Shown here: positions 7,716 to 16,628 of the stretch, piece by piece | Layout of the letters: every line of letters starts with the position of its first letter | How positions within the stretch are numbered: position 1 is the stretch's first letter | From: Butyrivibrio sp. NC2002 | GTDB taxonomy: Bacteria; Bacillota; Clostridia; Lachnospirales; Lachnospiraceae | NCBI RefSeq assembly: GCF_000702265.1 | Contig: NZ_KL370882.1 | Span: forward strand, 82,250-146,249 | Direction of reading: 5' to 3' | DNA: 64,000 nt | Notes under the pieces: generated by a model | The model's input: the letters and a program-made list of their open reading frames with translations, nothing else | What the model was told of the DNA's origin: nothing | The model's database searches: none | Translations under genes and position numbers: made by a program

Positions 7716-7749
7716 AAAAAAGAAAAACCGTGACTAATAAGCCACGGTT
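7716..7749 (-). terminator. Rho-independent terminator
   Basis: On the minus strand AACCGTG pairs with CACGGTT around GCTTATTAGT and is followed by TTTTTCTTTTTT. It probably ends the transcript coming from the genes at 8.1-9.9 kb. Confidence 0.75.
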
Positions 7750-7884
7750 AAAAGACTGCTTTTTAAAATCCAAAATCAGAAAGCACAAACCGAGGTCATC
7801 ATACTGTATTCATTTGCATTTCTCTTTGTCATTATGAACATACTGATTACCTCGCTTTCTTTTAGATTTGTAAGACAAAATTAA

Positions 7885-8136
7885 AGTTATCAAATTTCCG
7901 ATAATAAGTCAACTCTGAAAATTTTAATTATATCAAATTATATCAATAAAAGAAAAGATTTTATTTCTTTAGCGAATGAAATAACACGCCAGAGTAAGAT
8001 ACAGGTTTTGTCTTTATATGCTAGATTATTTAATCAGTCCGCCACCCTTTACAGAAACAAAAGGAAGCGCTCTGTTGCTGCCGACGGTGAAAAACTAAAG
8101 AACAATCTGGTGTCTTTCCTTCCCTTTAGGATATGA
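7885..8136 (+). pseudogene. Start-less coding-like fragment of unknown family
   Basis: An 83-codon plus-strand frame with no ATG or ribosome site. It reads FISLANEITRQSKIQVLSLY, then ARLFNQSATLYRNKRKRSV and GEKLKNNLVSFLPFRI to the stop at 8134-8136. The amphipathic, Lys/Arg-rich second half looks like true protein rather than random translation, but I cannot name a family. Probably the C-terminal remnant of a lost gene. Confidence 0.3.
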
Positions 8137-8146
8137 CTTTTAAGGT

Positions 8147-8323
8147 TTAATCTTCATCTTTCAATTTGGTTTTATCAAGGATTTCGGTATCATCATCAGA
8201 TGATAGGATGAGTGTCACGTATGACTTGTACCTTTCCTTGAACATGCGGATCTGGGTGGTGAGGATCTCCTTGTCTTTTTCTCCATATCTTACAAATATA
8301 TTCTTATAGCTGTTATCGCTCAT
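8147..8323 (-). CDS. Small hypothetical protein
   Basis: 58 residues from the ATG at 8323, which has GAGGGG 5 nt upstream; an ATG 12 nt earlier lacks such a site. Sequence is charged with a central amphipathic stretch (KEILTTQIRMFKERYKSY) and an acidic end (SSDDDTEILDKTKLKDED). It lies 27 nt after the DUF1284 gene on the same strand and is probably co-transcribed. Function unknown. Confidence 0.55.
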   Translation of the reverse strand: MSDNSYKNIFVRYGEKDKEILTTQIRMFKERYKSYVTLILSSDDDTEILDKTKLKDED

Positions 8324-8350
8324 GTTTCCCCTCATGGATTTTTACTTCTC

Positions 8351-8776
8351 TTATTTTCTTAGCAGGTATTTGCCTGTAAGTATGTTTTTCTCACAGGCAC
8401 TCATGTGATACCATTCGCAGATGCCGCAGATTTCTTTCATTTTTTCATGGGTCATCTTTTCATGAACTTTTGTTATGAGGTCCTGGTAGTCATAGATCTT
8501 CTCTTCAAGGTCAAGAAGGGATACTACACCTTTATCAAATATGAGGACTTTTTCATCATCAGCGCATATTCCTTCGCCTCTTTTTCTTGGACAGAATCTG
8601 CATATATCGTCCGTAGAAAATACTATCTGAACTTTGAGAGCTGGATCTTTCCTCATTCTGTCTGTTATCATTGTCATGTTGAGGACAAATTTTTCATCGT
8701 AGCCTTTTCCGCTGTAGCCCTGCGTACACAGAAGGTGGTGCGGGCGTAGTCTTATGATTTTATCGTCATTTGCCAT
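8351..8776 (-). CDS. DUF1284 domain protein
   Basis: 141 residues. RLRPHHLLCTQGYSGKGYD near the N-terminus is the DUF1284 signature. Conserved cysteines in CRFCPRKRGEGIC and the C-terminal CGICEWYHMSAC look like an iron-sulphur or zinc site; the R-P-H-H-L-L-C box may join it. The family is small, soluble and of unknown biochemical role, common in clostridia and methanogens. Length is normal for the family. It is the second gene of a run on the minus strand, after the flavin-binding protein. Confidence 0.8.
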   Translation of the reverse strand: MANDDKIIRLRPHHLLCTQGYSGKGYDEKFVLNMTMITDRMRKDPALKVQIVFSTDDICRFCPRKRGEGICADDEKVLIFDKGVVSLLDLEEKIYDYQDLITKVHEKMTHEKMKEICGICEWYHMSACEKNILTGKYLLRK

Positions 8777-8840
8777 TTATGATTCATCTTCTTTCTTGAG
8801 TTTTATTACTGAGTCATTTCTTTAAGGATTTCTTCCTTTT

Positions 8841-9347
8841 TCACTCCATATGCTGTCTACTGGAGAACCCCTCTTTCTTTAAATCAGAATCAAGATAATC
8901 AAAGCTCTCCGGGACAATCTTTATCAGGTTCATAGGCTGCGGAAGTTTTTTCATTGCTTCAAGCGGAATCTTCTTAAGCTCCATTATTTTAATGTACTCA
9001 TCACTGAATGGCTCTACCATCGTAGCGGTTCCCATTGTCTGCAGGCTCTTTAACTGATGAAATCCTCCATATGGTTCATAGATAGCAAATGCTACACGCT
9101 TATTGTCTTTAAGTGCCTTGAATTTCAAGCCGCCCTCTGAAAAGAGGTAAAACCACTCATCAACATAGTTGTATTCTATTGGTGTACATCTGACAAAATC
9201 ACCTGATGCCGTGGCTAGAGCACCTGTATTATGCGCCTTTATGAATTCATTTATCTTTGCCTTTAGATCGGCTTTTTCCATATGAACAGAATCCTTATCC
9301 TTATTTATCCATACGGCTGCCGCCTGATCATAGTCCATTTCCCACAT
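8841..9347 (-). CDS. Pyridoxamine 5'-phosphate oxidase-family flavoprotein
   Basis: 168 residues, split-barrel FMN-binding fold. The recognisable series is INEFIKAHNTGALATASGD, CTPIEYNYVDEWFYLFSEGG, FKALKDNKRVAFAIYEPYGG and LQSLQTMGTATMVEPFSDEY, which matches the small putative flavin reductases near the NimA/PPOX group. It probably binds FMN or a related cofactor and reduces small molecules; the true substrate is unknown. AGGAGG is 8 nt before the ATG at 9347, which fixes the start. It is followed by DUF1284. Confidence 0.75.
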   Translation of the reverse strand: MWEMDYDQAAAVWINKDKDSVHMEKADLKAKINEFIKAHNTGALATASGDFVRCTPIEYNYVDEWFYLFSEGGLKFKALKDNKRVAFAIYEPYGGFHQLKSLQTMGTATMVEPFSDEYIKIMELKKIPLEAMKKLPQPMNLIKIVPESFDYLDSDLKKEGFSSRQHME

Positions 9348-9359
9348 TTTAAAGTCCTC

Positions 9360-9911
9360 CTACCTTACTAAAAATACAAATATACCCATTGTTATCGCTT
9401 CCGTAATAAGCGGTACCATGCCAAAGATGTATCCTGTCATTGGCTTAACCCTGTAATACTGCAAATAGAAAAACAGACTGGATATTGCTGCTATCAAAAT
9501 AATTGTAAGAAAGATTACAGCCTTATCTATCGTAACAGTTTCCCAGGCAAATGCCCTGTTTATGGAAGCTACTTCAATCATCGACCATCCTATTATCAAA
9601 AAGAGTTCTGTCGTCACCTGTCTGTGAAGCAGCACTCTGGTCCCATAAAGCAGGATTATGTATGTCAAAATGCCAACGGCAATAATAATTATCCCTGATG
9701 TAAAGCCCTTTTCTGTTGGTATCTTAACAATCCCCAGCATATTTATGAACAGACCGGAAAGACCAAAGCCCGCTGTAATAAGCAGTAAAATCCCATCCAG
9801 TCCGGATGTATGGTTATTACCATGATCAGGATGAAATGCTACTCCCCACCAGATCAGATAAAAAATGCAGCATACAATCAAAAGTGCTTGTCCCAACTTA
9901 ATCTGAGTCAT
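9360..9911 (-). CDS. Multi-pass membrane protein of unknown function
   Basis: 183 residues with about five or six membrane segments (for example LIVCCIFYLIWWGVAF, GIIIIAVGILTYIILLYG, AVIFLTIILIAAISSLFFYL). One conserved-looking periplasmic loop holds HPDHGNNHTSG. No transporter motif is recognised. Ends only 12 nt before the flavoprotein gene on the same strand, so probably co-transcribed with it. Confidence 0.65.
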   Translation of the reverse strand: MTQIKLGQALLIVCCIFYLIWWGVAFHPDHGNNHTSGLDGILLLITAGFGLSGLFINMLGIVKIPTEKGFTSGIIIIAVGILTYIILLYGTRVLLHRQVTTELFLIIGWSMIEVASINRAFAWETVTIDKAVIFLTIILIAAISSLFFYLQYYRVKPMTGYIFGMVPLITEAITMGIFVFLVR

Positions 9912-9937
9912 ATGAATCCCTCACCAATATACTCTCC

Positions 9938-10030
9938 TTACAGATTTTCATAAAAAGACACTGCCTCAGCTATTTCATCCTCAGTAGGATGTCCTTTCCT
10001 CCAATTATACAGAAAAAGGGCTCTGATTGC
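9938..10030 (-). pseudogene. C-terminal fragment of a lost gene
   Basis: A start-less frame upstream of the membrane-protein gene reads AIRALFLYNWRKGHPTEDEI then AEAVSFYENL and a stop at 9938-9940. A well-formed C-terminal helix without a gene body suggests a remnant; short length makes this tentative. Confidence 0.25.
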
Positions 10031-10258
10031 CTATATTAATCAATCAGAAGGTAACATTTAATATACAACATAATCTATAAACTTTCTGTAAACAAAAAGC
10101 ACATGTTTTTTGTTTGTTTTTTGTTTATAAAGCTTTTTGTTGAGTCACAGCGCGATCCAAGTTACAATTAAAATAGAGCGGTATTTCAACAATAATGATT
10201 GCGGGTGTATTATCATCACAGATTCAGTCCCATTGCCCTGCACACAGGAGACAATGAT

Positions 10259-12190
10259 ATGTTCAATTGGATCAGCCCTTTTAACTACGACTTTGCCATA
10301 GCGTCAATACCTATACAGATAATACTTCTATTATTCTATGGCTTTAGAAGAAATCTTCCTATAAGGCAGAGCGTTTTTTTCTGGATTGCCATGAGTTCAA
10401 ACCTCATCATGACAATTTCTGATATCATTTCCTGCGAAATGAATGAAGTGTGGATGATTTTCCCTCTGTGGGTAATGTATGCAATCAATCATGCATATTT
10501 CCTTGGTTTTATCATCAGAGGATGGTCTCTTTTTATGTATACAGCAGAGTCTACCCATCGTTATAGAAAATCCGATCATATCTTTAAGATTATCGCCAGC
10601 CTGCCTGCATTTATTTCCGTTATTCTTATCCTTTCAACTCCATGGACATCTGCTATTTACACCATTGCTGATGATGGATATCACAACTGCTCTCTTTATA
10701 AAACAATCTATTTCAGCACCTATTTTTATATCATCGCATCACTGTTTCTTGTTATCAAATTCTGGAAACAGCTTTCAAGGCGCATGAAAGCAGGACTTCT
10801 TTCTTTTAACCTGCTCCTGTTATTCGGAATAATCATAAGAAAGCAGTTCTATCACATGCTTGTCACAAGTTATTTCAGTATCCTTACTATATTGATCATC
10901 TTCCTTACATCTGAAAACCCCGATCTATATAGGGACAATCGTACATCATTATTAAATAAGAACGCACTTAACAGGATCGGTAAAGAATTATGGGAAAGAA
11001 AGATCCCGTTCAGTCTCATTACAATATCCATCAACAACTATGAGGCTTCCAAGGTTGTCTACGGAGTCAATCAAATTAATGATGAACTGAAGATCATTGC
11101 AGAGTGGCTCGTACAAAATTACCGTAATAATTACCTGTTTTATATAAGAAACGGCGTATTCATTGTCCTGATAAAAGGTCATCTGGAAAAAGACCCGTCT
11201 TTGGTAATAAACGAATGGATAGAAAAATACGAACTCCTTAGAAAAAACTGCGACGACATCGTTCCTATTCAGGCTTCAATGATGTTCCTATCTGAGTCTC
11301 TGATCAGCGAACATGCTCTGCTGGTGTCTGACCTGGCAAGATACGCCATAAATAGTTCATTTGAGGAAAACCGCAAAGGTAACTACTGCTTCTCGGACAA
11401 AATGGTAGAAGGCGTCAAAAAACACAAAACAATAGAAAAAGCAATCAAACTTGCCATGTCAGAGAAGAGGTTTGAAGTATATTTTCAGCCCATCTATTCT
11501 AATGCAGACGGAAAAGTCATGGGTGCAGAAGCTCTTGCGAGGCTTAATGATCCTGAAATCGGCTTCATTTCTCCTCTTGATTTCATTCAGATTGCTGAAA
11601 AAAATGGTGATATCATAGAAATAGGCAAACAGATCTTTGAAAAAGTCTGCATGTTTCTCGAAAACGTGGATGTCAAAAAACTTGGCATTGAGTTCATAAA
11701 TGTCAACCTGTCTCCGATACAATGCATGAGCATCAACCTTCCTGGTGACTTGGCAGAAATAGCTAAAAAATATAACGTTCCAATGGATATGTTCGACTTT
11801 GAGATAACAGAGTCACTTATAGATGACTATGACATGATACAGGTTACAATTGCCGGATTAAGAGCCATGGGTGCAGAACTGTCTCTTGATGACTTCGGAA
11901 CAGGTGCAGCTAATCTTACAAGCCTTATAAATCTGCCAATTCACGTGGTAAAAGTTGATATGTCCTTTGTAAGGTCATATTTCGCAGGAAAAGCAGGTTT
12001 CTTACCTGATCTGATAAGCCTTTTCAAACACTCAAAGATGGAGATTGTTGTAGAAGGAATAGAAACTTTGGAAATGAAAGACAAAATGGCAGAACTGGGC
12101 TGTGACTATGAGCAGGGATATTATTTCTCAAAACCAATACCACCTGCTGAATTTATCGCTTATATGGAGGCACAGGTAGGGCAGATATGA
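10259..12190 (+). CDS. Membrane EAL-domain c-di-GMP phosphodiesterase with degenerate GGDEF
   Basis: 643 residues from the ATG at 10259 (AGGAG 8 nt upstream); a TTG 60 nt earlier is in frame but has no ribosome site. Six or seven N-terminal membrane segments (about 10-225, MASE-like), a GGDEF-like domain whose signature is decayed to RNGVF, and a C-terminal EAL domain. Catalytic features of EAL proteins are present: GAEALARLND, FINVNLSPIQ, FEITESLIDD, LSLDDFGTGAANLTSL, HVVKVDMSF, VVEGIETL and YEQGYYFSKPI. Hydrolysis of c-di-GMP to pGpG is therefore likely, with the dead GGDEF possibly acting as a GTP sensor. The next gene, a cyclase, overlaps its stop by 4 nt. Confidence 0.88.
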   Translation: MFNWISPFNYDFAIASIPIQIILLLFYGFRRNLPIRQSVFFWIAMSSNLIMTISDIISCEMNEVWMIFPLWVMYAINHAYFLGFIIRGWSLFMYTAESTHRYRKSDHIFKIIASLPAFISVILILSTPWTSAIYTIADDGYHNCSLYKTIYFSTYFYIIASLFLVIKFWKQLSRRMKAGLLSFNLLLLFGIIIRKQFYHMLVTSYFSILTILIIFLTSENPDLYRDNRTSLLNKNALNRIGKELWERKIPFSLITISINNYEASKVVYGVNQINDELKIIAEWLVQNYRNNYLFYIRNGVFIVLIKGHLEKDPSLVINEWIEKYELLRKNCDDIVPIQASMMFLSESLISEHALLVSDLARYAINSSFEENRKGNYCFSDKMVEGVKKHKTIEKAIKLAMSEKRFEVYFQPIYSNADGKVMGAEALARLNDPEIGFISPLDFIQIAEKNGDIIEIGKQIFEKVCMFLENVDVKKLGIEFINVNLSPIQCMSINLPGDLAEIAKKYNVPMDMFDFEITESLIDDYDMIQVTIAGLRAMGAELSLDDFGTGAANLTSLINLPIHVVKVDMSFVRSYFAGKAGFLPDLISLFKHSKMEIVVEGIETLEMKDKMAELGCDYEQGYYFSKPIPPAEFIAYMEAQVGQI

Positions 12191-13611
12191 TCAATAAAAA
12201 AATGAAAAATCCCTTACAAAAATCACTTATCCGCATCAGTGTAATCATTGTTATATTCATATCTATTTCCGTGGGCACTTTGTGCTTTGATATTTACAGG
12301 AGGGATATGATAAACAGATATCAGAACTACGCCGGTGATACCATCAACTTTCTGAGCAGCTGCATAGATGTTGATGACCTTGAACAGTGCATGCGCACCG
12401 GTGTCAAATCCGATAAGTACAATGAGCTTCAGACTCTGGCCAATGATCTCAAGGAAACCCATGACCTGTTTTTTATATATATTATTAAGCCGTTAAGGGC
12501 AGATCCTCCGGACAACATGATGGATGTCCTTGCTGCATATACTTTATATGAAAAGACATATGAAGCAGATGAACTTACCGATCTCGGAAACTATACCGGA
12601 GATGCTTATCCAAGGGATGTCGCCCTTGAGTACCTTAAGCGCATGGACACGGATACAACTGTCACTTACTTTAGAAATGATACTGACTTTGGGAAGATAT
12701 ATACCGCAATCCGTCCTCTGATAAATTCAAAAGGGGAGCCCATTGCTGTAATCTGTGGGGATATCCTTATTGATAACATTTATAAAGCAGCCTATACATA
12801 TGCACTTGCGACATTCATAGTTGCACTTATAGCTGGTCTGCTTCTTGTTTTAGCTCTCAACAGATGGTATAACAAGCGGATAGTCATGCCTATACGGAAC
12901 CTTGAAAATGCAACCGGCATAATTGAAGACAAGTGTCGAAGGCGTGCTCCTGTATCAGAACTAGTTATGGACGAAATTGACATACATACTCATGATGAGA
13001 TCGAATCCCTGTCTGGCTCCATCATTTCTATGGTGGAGGACATCAGAACTTATGCCTCTGATCTGATCGACAAAGATAAAAAAATAAGCGACATGCAGGA
13101 TAAGAACTCCCAGCTGGAAGCCCTTGCAAACCGTGATTCTCTGACCGGAATACGAAATAAGACCGCATACGACAATGAGATCAAGAGCCTTGAATGGAAT
13201 CTTATGCTTGGAAAAACTGAATTTGGAATCGGAGTCGTTGATCTTAATTACCTAAAAATCATCAATGATACTTATGGTCACGAAAAAGGTAATGAAGCCA
13301 TCAAGAACATTTGTCATATAGTCTGCGTTATATTTGCCCACTCTTCTGTCTTCAGAGTGGGAGGTGACGAATTTGCCATAATCCTAAAGGGTCAGGACCT
13401 TGAAAATATTGATTTTCTAATAGATAAGTTCAACCAAGAGCTCTCAGACCTGTCAAACAACAAAGATCTATCTCCCTGGGAAGCTGTGTCAGCTGCGATT
13501 GGTTATGCCACATATGACAGTGATAAAGACGCCGGTGCAATAAACGTCTTTAAGCGTGCAGATAGCAACATGTATGAAAACAAGAAGAAAATGCATGCTG
13601 AAAGAACGTAA
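12187..13611 (+). CDS. Membrane diguanylate cyclase with extracellular sensor and HAMP
   Basis: 474 residues. Two membrane segments (about 13-35 and 198-220) bracket an extracellular sensor of the Cache type; a HAMP-like linker follows, then a coiled coil (KKISDMQDKNSQLEALANRD) and a GGDEF domain with SLTGIRNKTAYD and intact FRVGGDEFAII. The inhibitory RxxD site is not at its usual place. It makes c-di-GMP from two GTP. Translation is coupled to the upstream phosphodiesterase (ATGA overlap), so opposing enzymes are produced together. Confidence 0.88.
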   Translation: MINKKMKNPLQKSLIRISVIIVIFISISVGTLCFDIYRRDMINRYQNYAGDTINFLSSCIDVDDLEQCMRTGVKSDKYNELQTLANDLKETHDLFFIYIIKPLRADPPDNMMDVLAAYTLYEKTYEADELTDLGNYTGDAYPRDVALEYLKRMDTDTTVTYFRNDTDFGKIYTAIRPLINSKGEPIAVICGDILIDNIYKAAYTYALATFIVALIAGLLLVLALNRWYNKRIVMPIRNLENATGIIEDKCRRRAPVSELVMDEIDIHTHDEIESLSGSIISMVEDIRTYASDLIDKDKKISDMQDKNSQLEALANRDSLTGIRNKTAYDNEIKSLEWNLMLGKTEFGIGVVDLNYLKIINDTYGHEKGNEAIKNICHIVCVIFAHSSVFRVGGDEFAIILKGQDLENIDFLIDKFNQELSDLSNNKDLSPWEAVSAAIGYATYDSDKDAGAINVFKRADSNMYENKKKMHAERT

Positions 13612-13684
13612 GAAATATCGGTCAGGCTTTTTCATTCACTCTTTTTTTGTAGATTTTATCCCGTTTTAATGTTAAGCTAAACAT

Positions 13685-14554
13685 ATGAGTGCTATTACTG
13701 ACAAAACCTTACTTGATAATTTTCTTAATCTGATTCCTGCCGGTGTTTTCTGGAAAGACAAAGACAGGCGTTTTCTTGGTGCAAATAAGATGTTCCTTGA
13801 TTACTATGGACTCGAATCCGTCTCGGAGCTTATAGGCAATACTGATGAGGATATGGGCTGGCACATAGACCCGGAGCCTTTTAAAAGAGATGAACTTAGG
13901 GTAATAAACAACGGCGATTCCATTAAGAATGTCTTAGGCCAATGTATAGTACAGGGAAAGATCAGAAAAATCAGAGCTTCCAAGTCTCCTCTTTATGACA
14001 AAGGGGAAATTATCGGCCTTGTCGGATACTTTATGGATATAACCGATGAAGTTGAGGAAAGACAGCGGCTTTCATATCTTTCACAGACAGATGACCTTAC
14101 CGGTATTTTTAACCGCAGAGCATACAATGATGTTGTTCTTCAATACGAGGAGCAGTACAAAATCAACAAGACAGATTTTGTTTTATATATGATCGATCTT
14201 GATGATTTTAAAAGAATAAACGATGAATATGGTCACGAATATGGTAACATGGCTATCATTGCCGTATCCAAAGCTCTTTCCATGGCTGCAGCGGAAAACT
14301 GTGTTCTGTTCAGATACGGTGGGGATGAGTTCATTGTTCTTCACCAGCTCCAGTCTGTCGATGAAGTTGAAGTGATTGAAAAGAGACTCTTAAAAGCTAT
14401 AGACAGTGCCAGGAAAATCGATGATGCTAAAATTGTAACCAAAGCGTCCATTGGGCATGCGATGTACTCAAAAACAAACTCCTTATTGTCTTTGATAGAG
14501 CTTGCCGATAAACGAATGTATGAAATGAAAAAAGAACATAAAGCGAAAAGATAA
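13685..14554 (+). CDS. PAS-GGDEF diguanylate cyclase, cytoplasmic
   Basis: 289 residues. An N-terminal PAS domain (PAGVFWKDKDRRFLGANKMF, with GLVGYFMDITDEVEER at its end) is joined to a GGDEF domain: LTGIFNRRAYND, MIDLDDFKRINDEYGHEYGN and intact FRYGGDEFIVL. No membrane segment and no RxxD inhibitory site. It lies 73 nt after the membrane cyclase and is probably in the same transcript. The PAS domain may bind a small ligand; which one cannot be read. Confidence 0.88.
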   Translation: MSAITDKTLLDNFLNLIPAGVFWKDKDRRFLGANKMFLDYYGLESVSELIGNTDEDMGWHIDPEPFKRDELRVINNGDSIKNVLGQCIVQGKIRKIRASKSPLYDKGEIIGLVGYFMDITDEVEERQRLSYLSQTDDLTGIFNRRAYNDVVLQYEEQYKINKTDFVLYMIDLDDFKRINDEYGHEYGNMAIIAVSKALSMAAAENCVLFRYGGDEFIVLHQLQSVDEVEVIEKRLLKAIDSARKIDDAKIVTKASIGHAMYSKTNSLLSLIELADKRMYEMKKEHKAKR

Positions 14555-14782
14555 AGCCGCTGCTTTTTCTTGAAAAATTAAATAACGTATCAGCATCCTA
14601 AACTTTTCTTTTAAAATTTAATTCCCCTCTAAGTATCGATATCTCAATGTTCTTCCTCATTTTAGACTATTGATATATCACATAACTTGATTATATAGAA
14701 TTATCTCTGAAATGAGTGTAAATAAGCATAAAGAAACTATTAAGCAACGCTTTATCATTAAACAACTAGGTTTTAAGGGATA
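14555..14782. other. Convergent intergenic region
   Basis: Between the end of the PAS-GGDEF gene and the end of the permease gene. AT-rich, with no clear hairpin terminator or ORF. Confidence 0.5.
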
Positions 14783-15670
14783 CTAATCCTTGAGAGCGCC
14801 CATAGTCAGGCCGGATATCAGATATTTCTGGAAAAACGGAAATGCCATGGTTATCGGTATAACTATAACTACTACTATGGCCATTCTCACGGAATCCGTA
14901 GGCAGACTTGTAAGTGAGTCTACGCCAAGATATTGCTCATTTTTGGCAAGGGATGAGACCTGACGTTCTATGGATATCAGCATATATTGCAGAGTGTATA
15001 AATCTGTGTGGTTACTGTCTATATAAAGAAGTGCTTCATACCACGAATTCCAATAACCGAAAGTGAAAAACAAACCAATCGTTGCGATAAGCGGCTTAGC
15101 AAGAGGAAGTACCAGCCCGGAAAAAATCTGCAATTCCGTAGCGCCGTCTATTCTTCCTGCATCGATCAGCTCATGCGGAAGTGATGTAGAAAACCATGTT
15201 CTTGAGATAAAAATATAGAAACTGGAACAGGCTATAGGCAAAAGAAGGCTTAAATATGTATTGGCAAGATGGTAAATCTGAGTATTTACCATGTAAGAAG
15301 CAACAAGCCCTCCTGAGAAAAGCATGGGAATGATCGCAAAAACCGTGAAAAAATTCCTATGCCTGAACTCACGCAGGGACAGAGCGTATCCATAAGGTAT
15401 AACTATAAACAGTCCCAGAATCGTTCCTGCTACAGTAATAAATAAGGAATTAAAAAAGGCTCTCCCTATAAAGCCGCTTACCTGCCACAGATAGCTATAT
15501 GCCGAAAGAGAAAATTCAGCCGGTATAAAGGCATACCCGTTCAAGGCTATAGAACGTTCAGAAGATAACGATATTATGACAACAAAAAGCACCGGAATTA
15601 CCATAATTATCGATATCAAAATAAAGAGCAAGGTATATATAAAGTTGGCAAATCTACTTATTTTCATCAA
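14783..15670 (-). CDS. Carbohydrate ABC importer permease, LplC/MalG type
   Basis: 295 residues, six membrane segments. The EAA loop that docks the ATPase is visible as ELIDAGRIDGATELQIFSGL, followed by VLPLAKPLIATIGLF. The N-terminal region (ALNGYAFIPAEFSLSAYSYL) and long GYWNSWYEALLY loop are typical of the LplC/YtcP group that imports complex glycans or uronate oligosaccharides. The start overlaps the preceding permease gene by 4 nt. No ATPase gene is nearby; such systems commonly borrow a shared MsmX-type ATPase. Confidence 0.87.
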   Translation of the reverse strand: MMKISRFANFIYTLLFILISIIMVIPVLFVVIISLSSERSIALNGYAFIPAEFSLSAYSYLWQVSGFIGRAFFNSLFITVAGTILGLFIVIPYGYALSLREFRHRNFFTVFAIIPMLFSGGLVASYMVNTQIYHLANTYLSLLLPIACSSFYIFISRTWFSTSLPHELIDAGRIDGATELQIFSGLVLPLAKPLIATIGLFFTFGYWNSWYEALLYIDSNHTDLYTLQYMLISIERQVSSLAKNEQYLGVDSLTSLPTDSVRMAIVVVIVIPITMAFPFFQKYLISGLTMGALKD

Positions 15671-16614
15671 AACAATGCACTCTCCGGACTTATCTTTTTA
15701 ATGATTCCATTAGCTATCACCAAAAACAGGCATCCAAAAATATTTTGGAAAAATCCTACTGCTGTTGAATAACCATATATGGCAGACTCTGTTAATGCCT
15801 TATATACATATACATCCAGCGTCTGCGTTACTGATAGTATCTGTCCTGAGTTTCTGGTAACCTGGTAAAACAGACCAAAATCTGAATTCAGAATATGCGC
15901 TGTATTTAGAAGAAGCAGCATCCCCACAACAGGTTTTAGCAGAGGCACTGTGATATACATCGTTTGCTTAAAAGGTGTTGCGCCGTCTACTCTCGCACTT
16001 TCATAAAGCGAAGCATCTATTCCATGGATTGCAGCCAGATAAATTACTGTCTGATATCCGACTATTTTCCAGGTGTGTACCAGCACAAGAATAAAGGGCC
16101 AGAATATTTCTCTTTGATACCACAACACCGGCTCACCACCATTTTGTGTGATGATCCTGTTAATTAATCCTTTGTCCGTAGACAGGAATGCAAACAGAAA
16201 ATACGAAACAACTGTCCAAGATAAGAAATGCGGAAGAAACATTACAGTCTGAGCGGTTTTTGCCAGGATGCGACTATAGAGCCTTGTAAGCATTATGGCA
16301 AGGCATACAGGCAGGGTCGCACCCAGCACAATGAAAACCACATTGTATAAAAAAGTATTTCTAATAATGTTTAAAATATCAGGAGAACGGAATAGGAACC
16401 TGAAATTGGCCAGTCCCGCATTGCTACTGGTAAGAAGGCTATACACAAATCCTTTTCCCGGGCGATAACGATAGTTTTTAAATGCCATCAGTACACCAAA
16501 CATAGGTATATATGAAAACATTAAAAACCATAACGCGCCAGGAATCACGAAGGTCATAATAGATGTCTTTTTCCATCTTCTATTAAGCTTTACACGATTC
16601 CTCTCCGTTCTCAT
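15667..16614 (-). CDS. Carbohydrate ABC importer permease, LplB/MalF type
   Basis: 315 residues with six membrane segments and EAA loop SLYESARVDGATPFKQTMYI followed by TVPLLKPVVGMLLLL. N-terminal WKKTSIMTFVIPGALWFLMF and MAFKNYRYRPGKGF are typical of the LplB subgroup. It starts 14 nt after the binding-protein gene and overlaps the second permease, so the three form one transcription unit. Partner of the LplC-type subunit in the membrane channel. Confidence 0.87.
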   Translation of the reverse strand: MRTERNRVKLNRRWKKTSIMTFVIPGALWFLMFSYIPMFGVLMAFKNYRYRPGKGFVYSLLTSSNAGLANFRFLFRSPDILNIIRNTFLYNVVFIVLGATLPVCLAIMLTRLYSRILAKTAQTVMFLPHFLSWTVVSYFLFAFLSTDKGLINRIITQNGGEPVLWYQREIFWPFILVLVHTWKIVGYQTVIYLAAIHGIDASLYESARVDGATPFKQTMYITVPLLKPVVGMLLLLNTAHILNSDFGLFYQVTRNSGQILSVTQTLDVYVYKALTESAIYGYSTAVGFFQNIFGCLFLVIANGIIKKISPESALF

Positions 16615-16628
16615 GTAATAATCTCCCG

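Larger units (their letters stand above)
7618..8146. other. Intergenic stretch with terminator and an orphan fragment
   Basis: Contains a strong minus-strand terminator (7716-7749) and a plus-strand coding-like fragment (7885-8136). The rest is AT-rich with nothing recognisable. Confidence 0.5.

Noticed and set aside
10035..10198. c-di-GMP riboswitch upstream of the EAL gene
   Set aside because: The leader is AT-rich with poly-T stretches and shows no GEMM core or tetraloop-receptor pattern.
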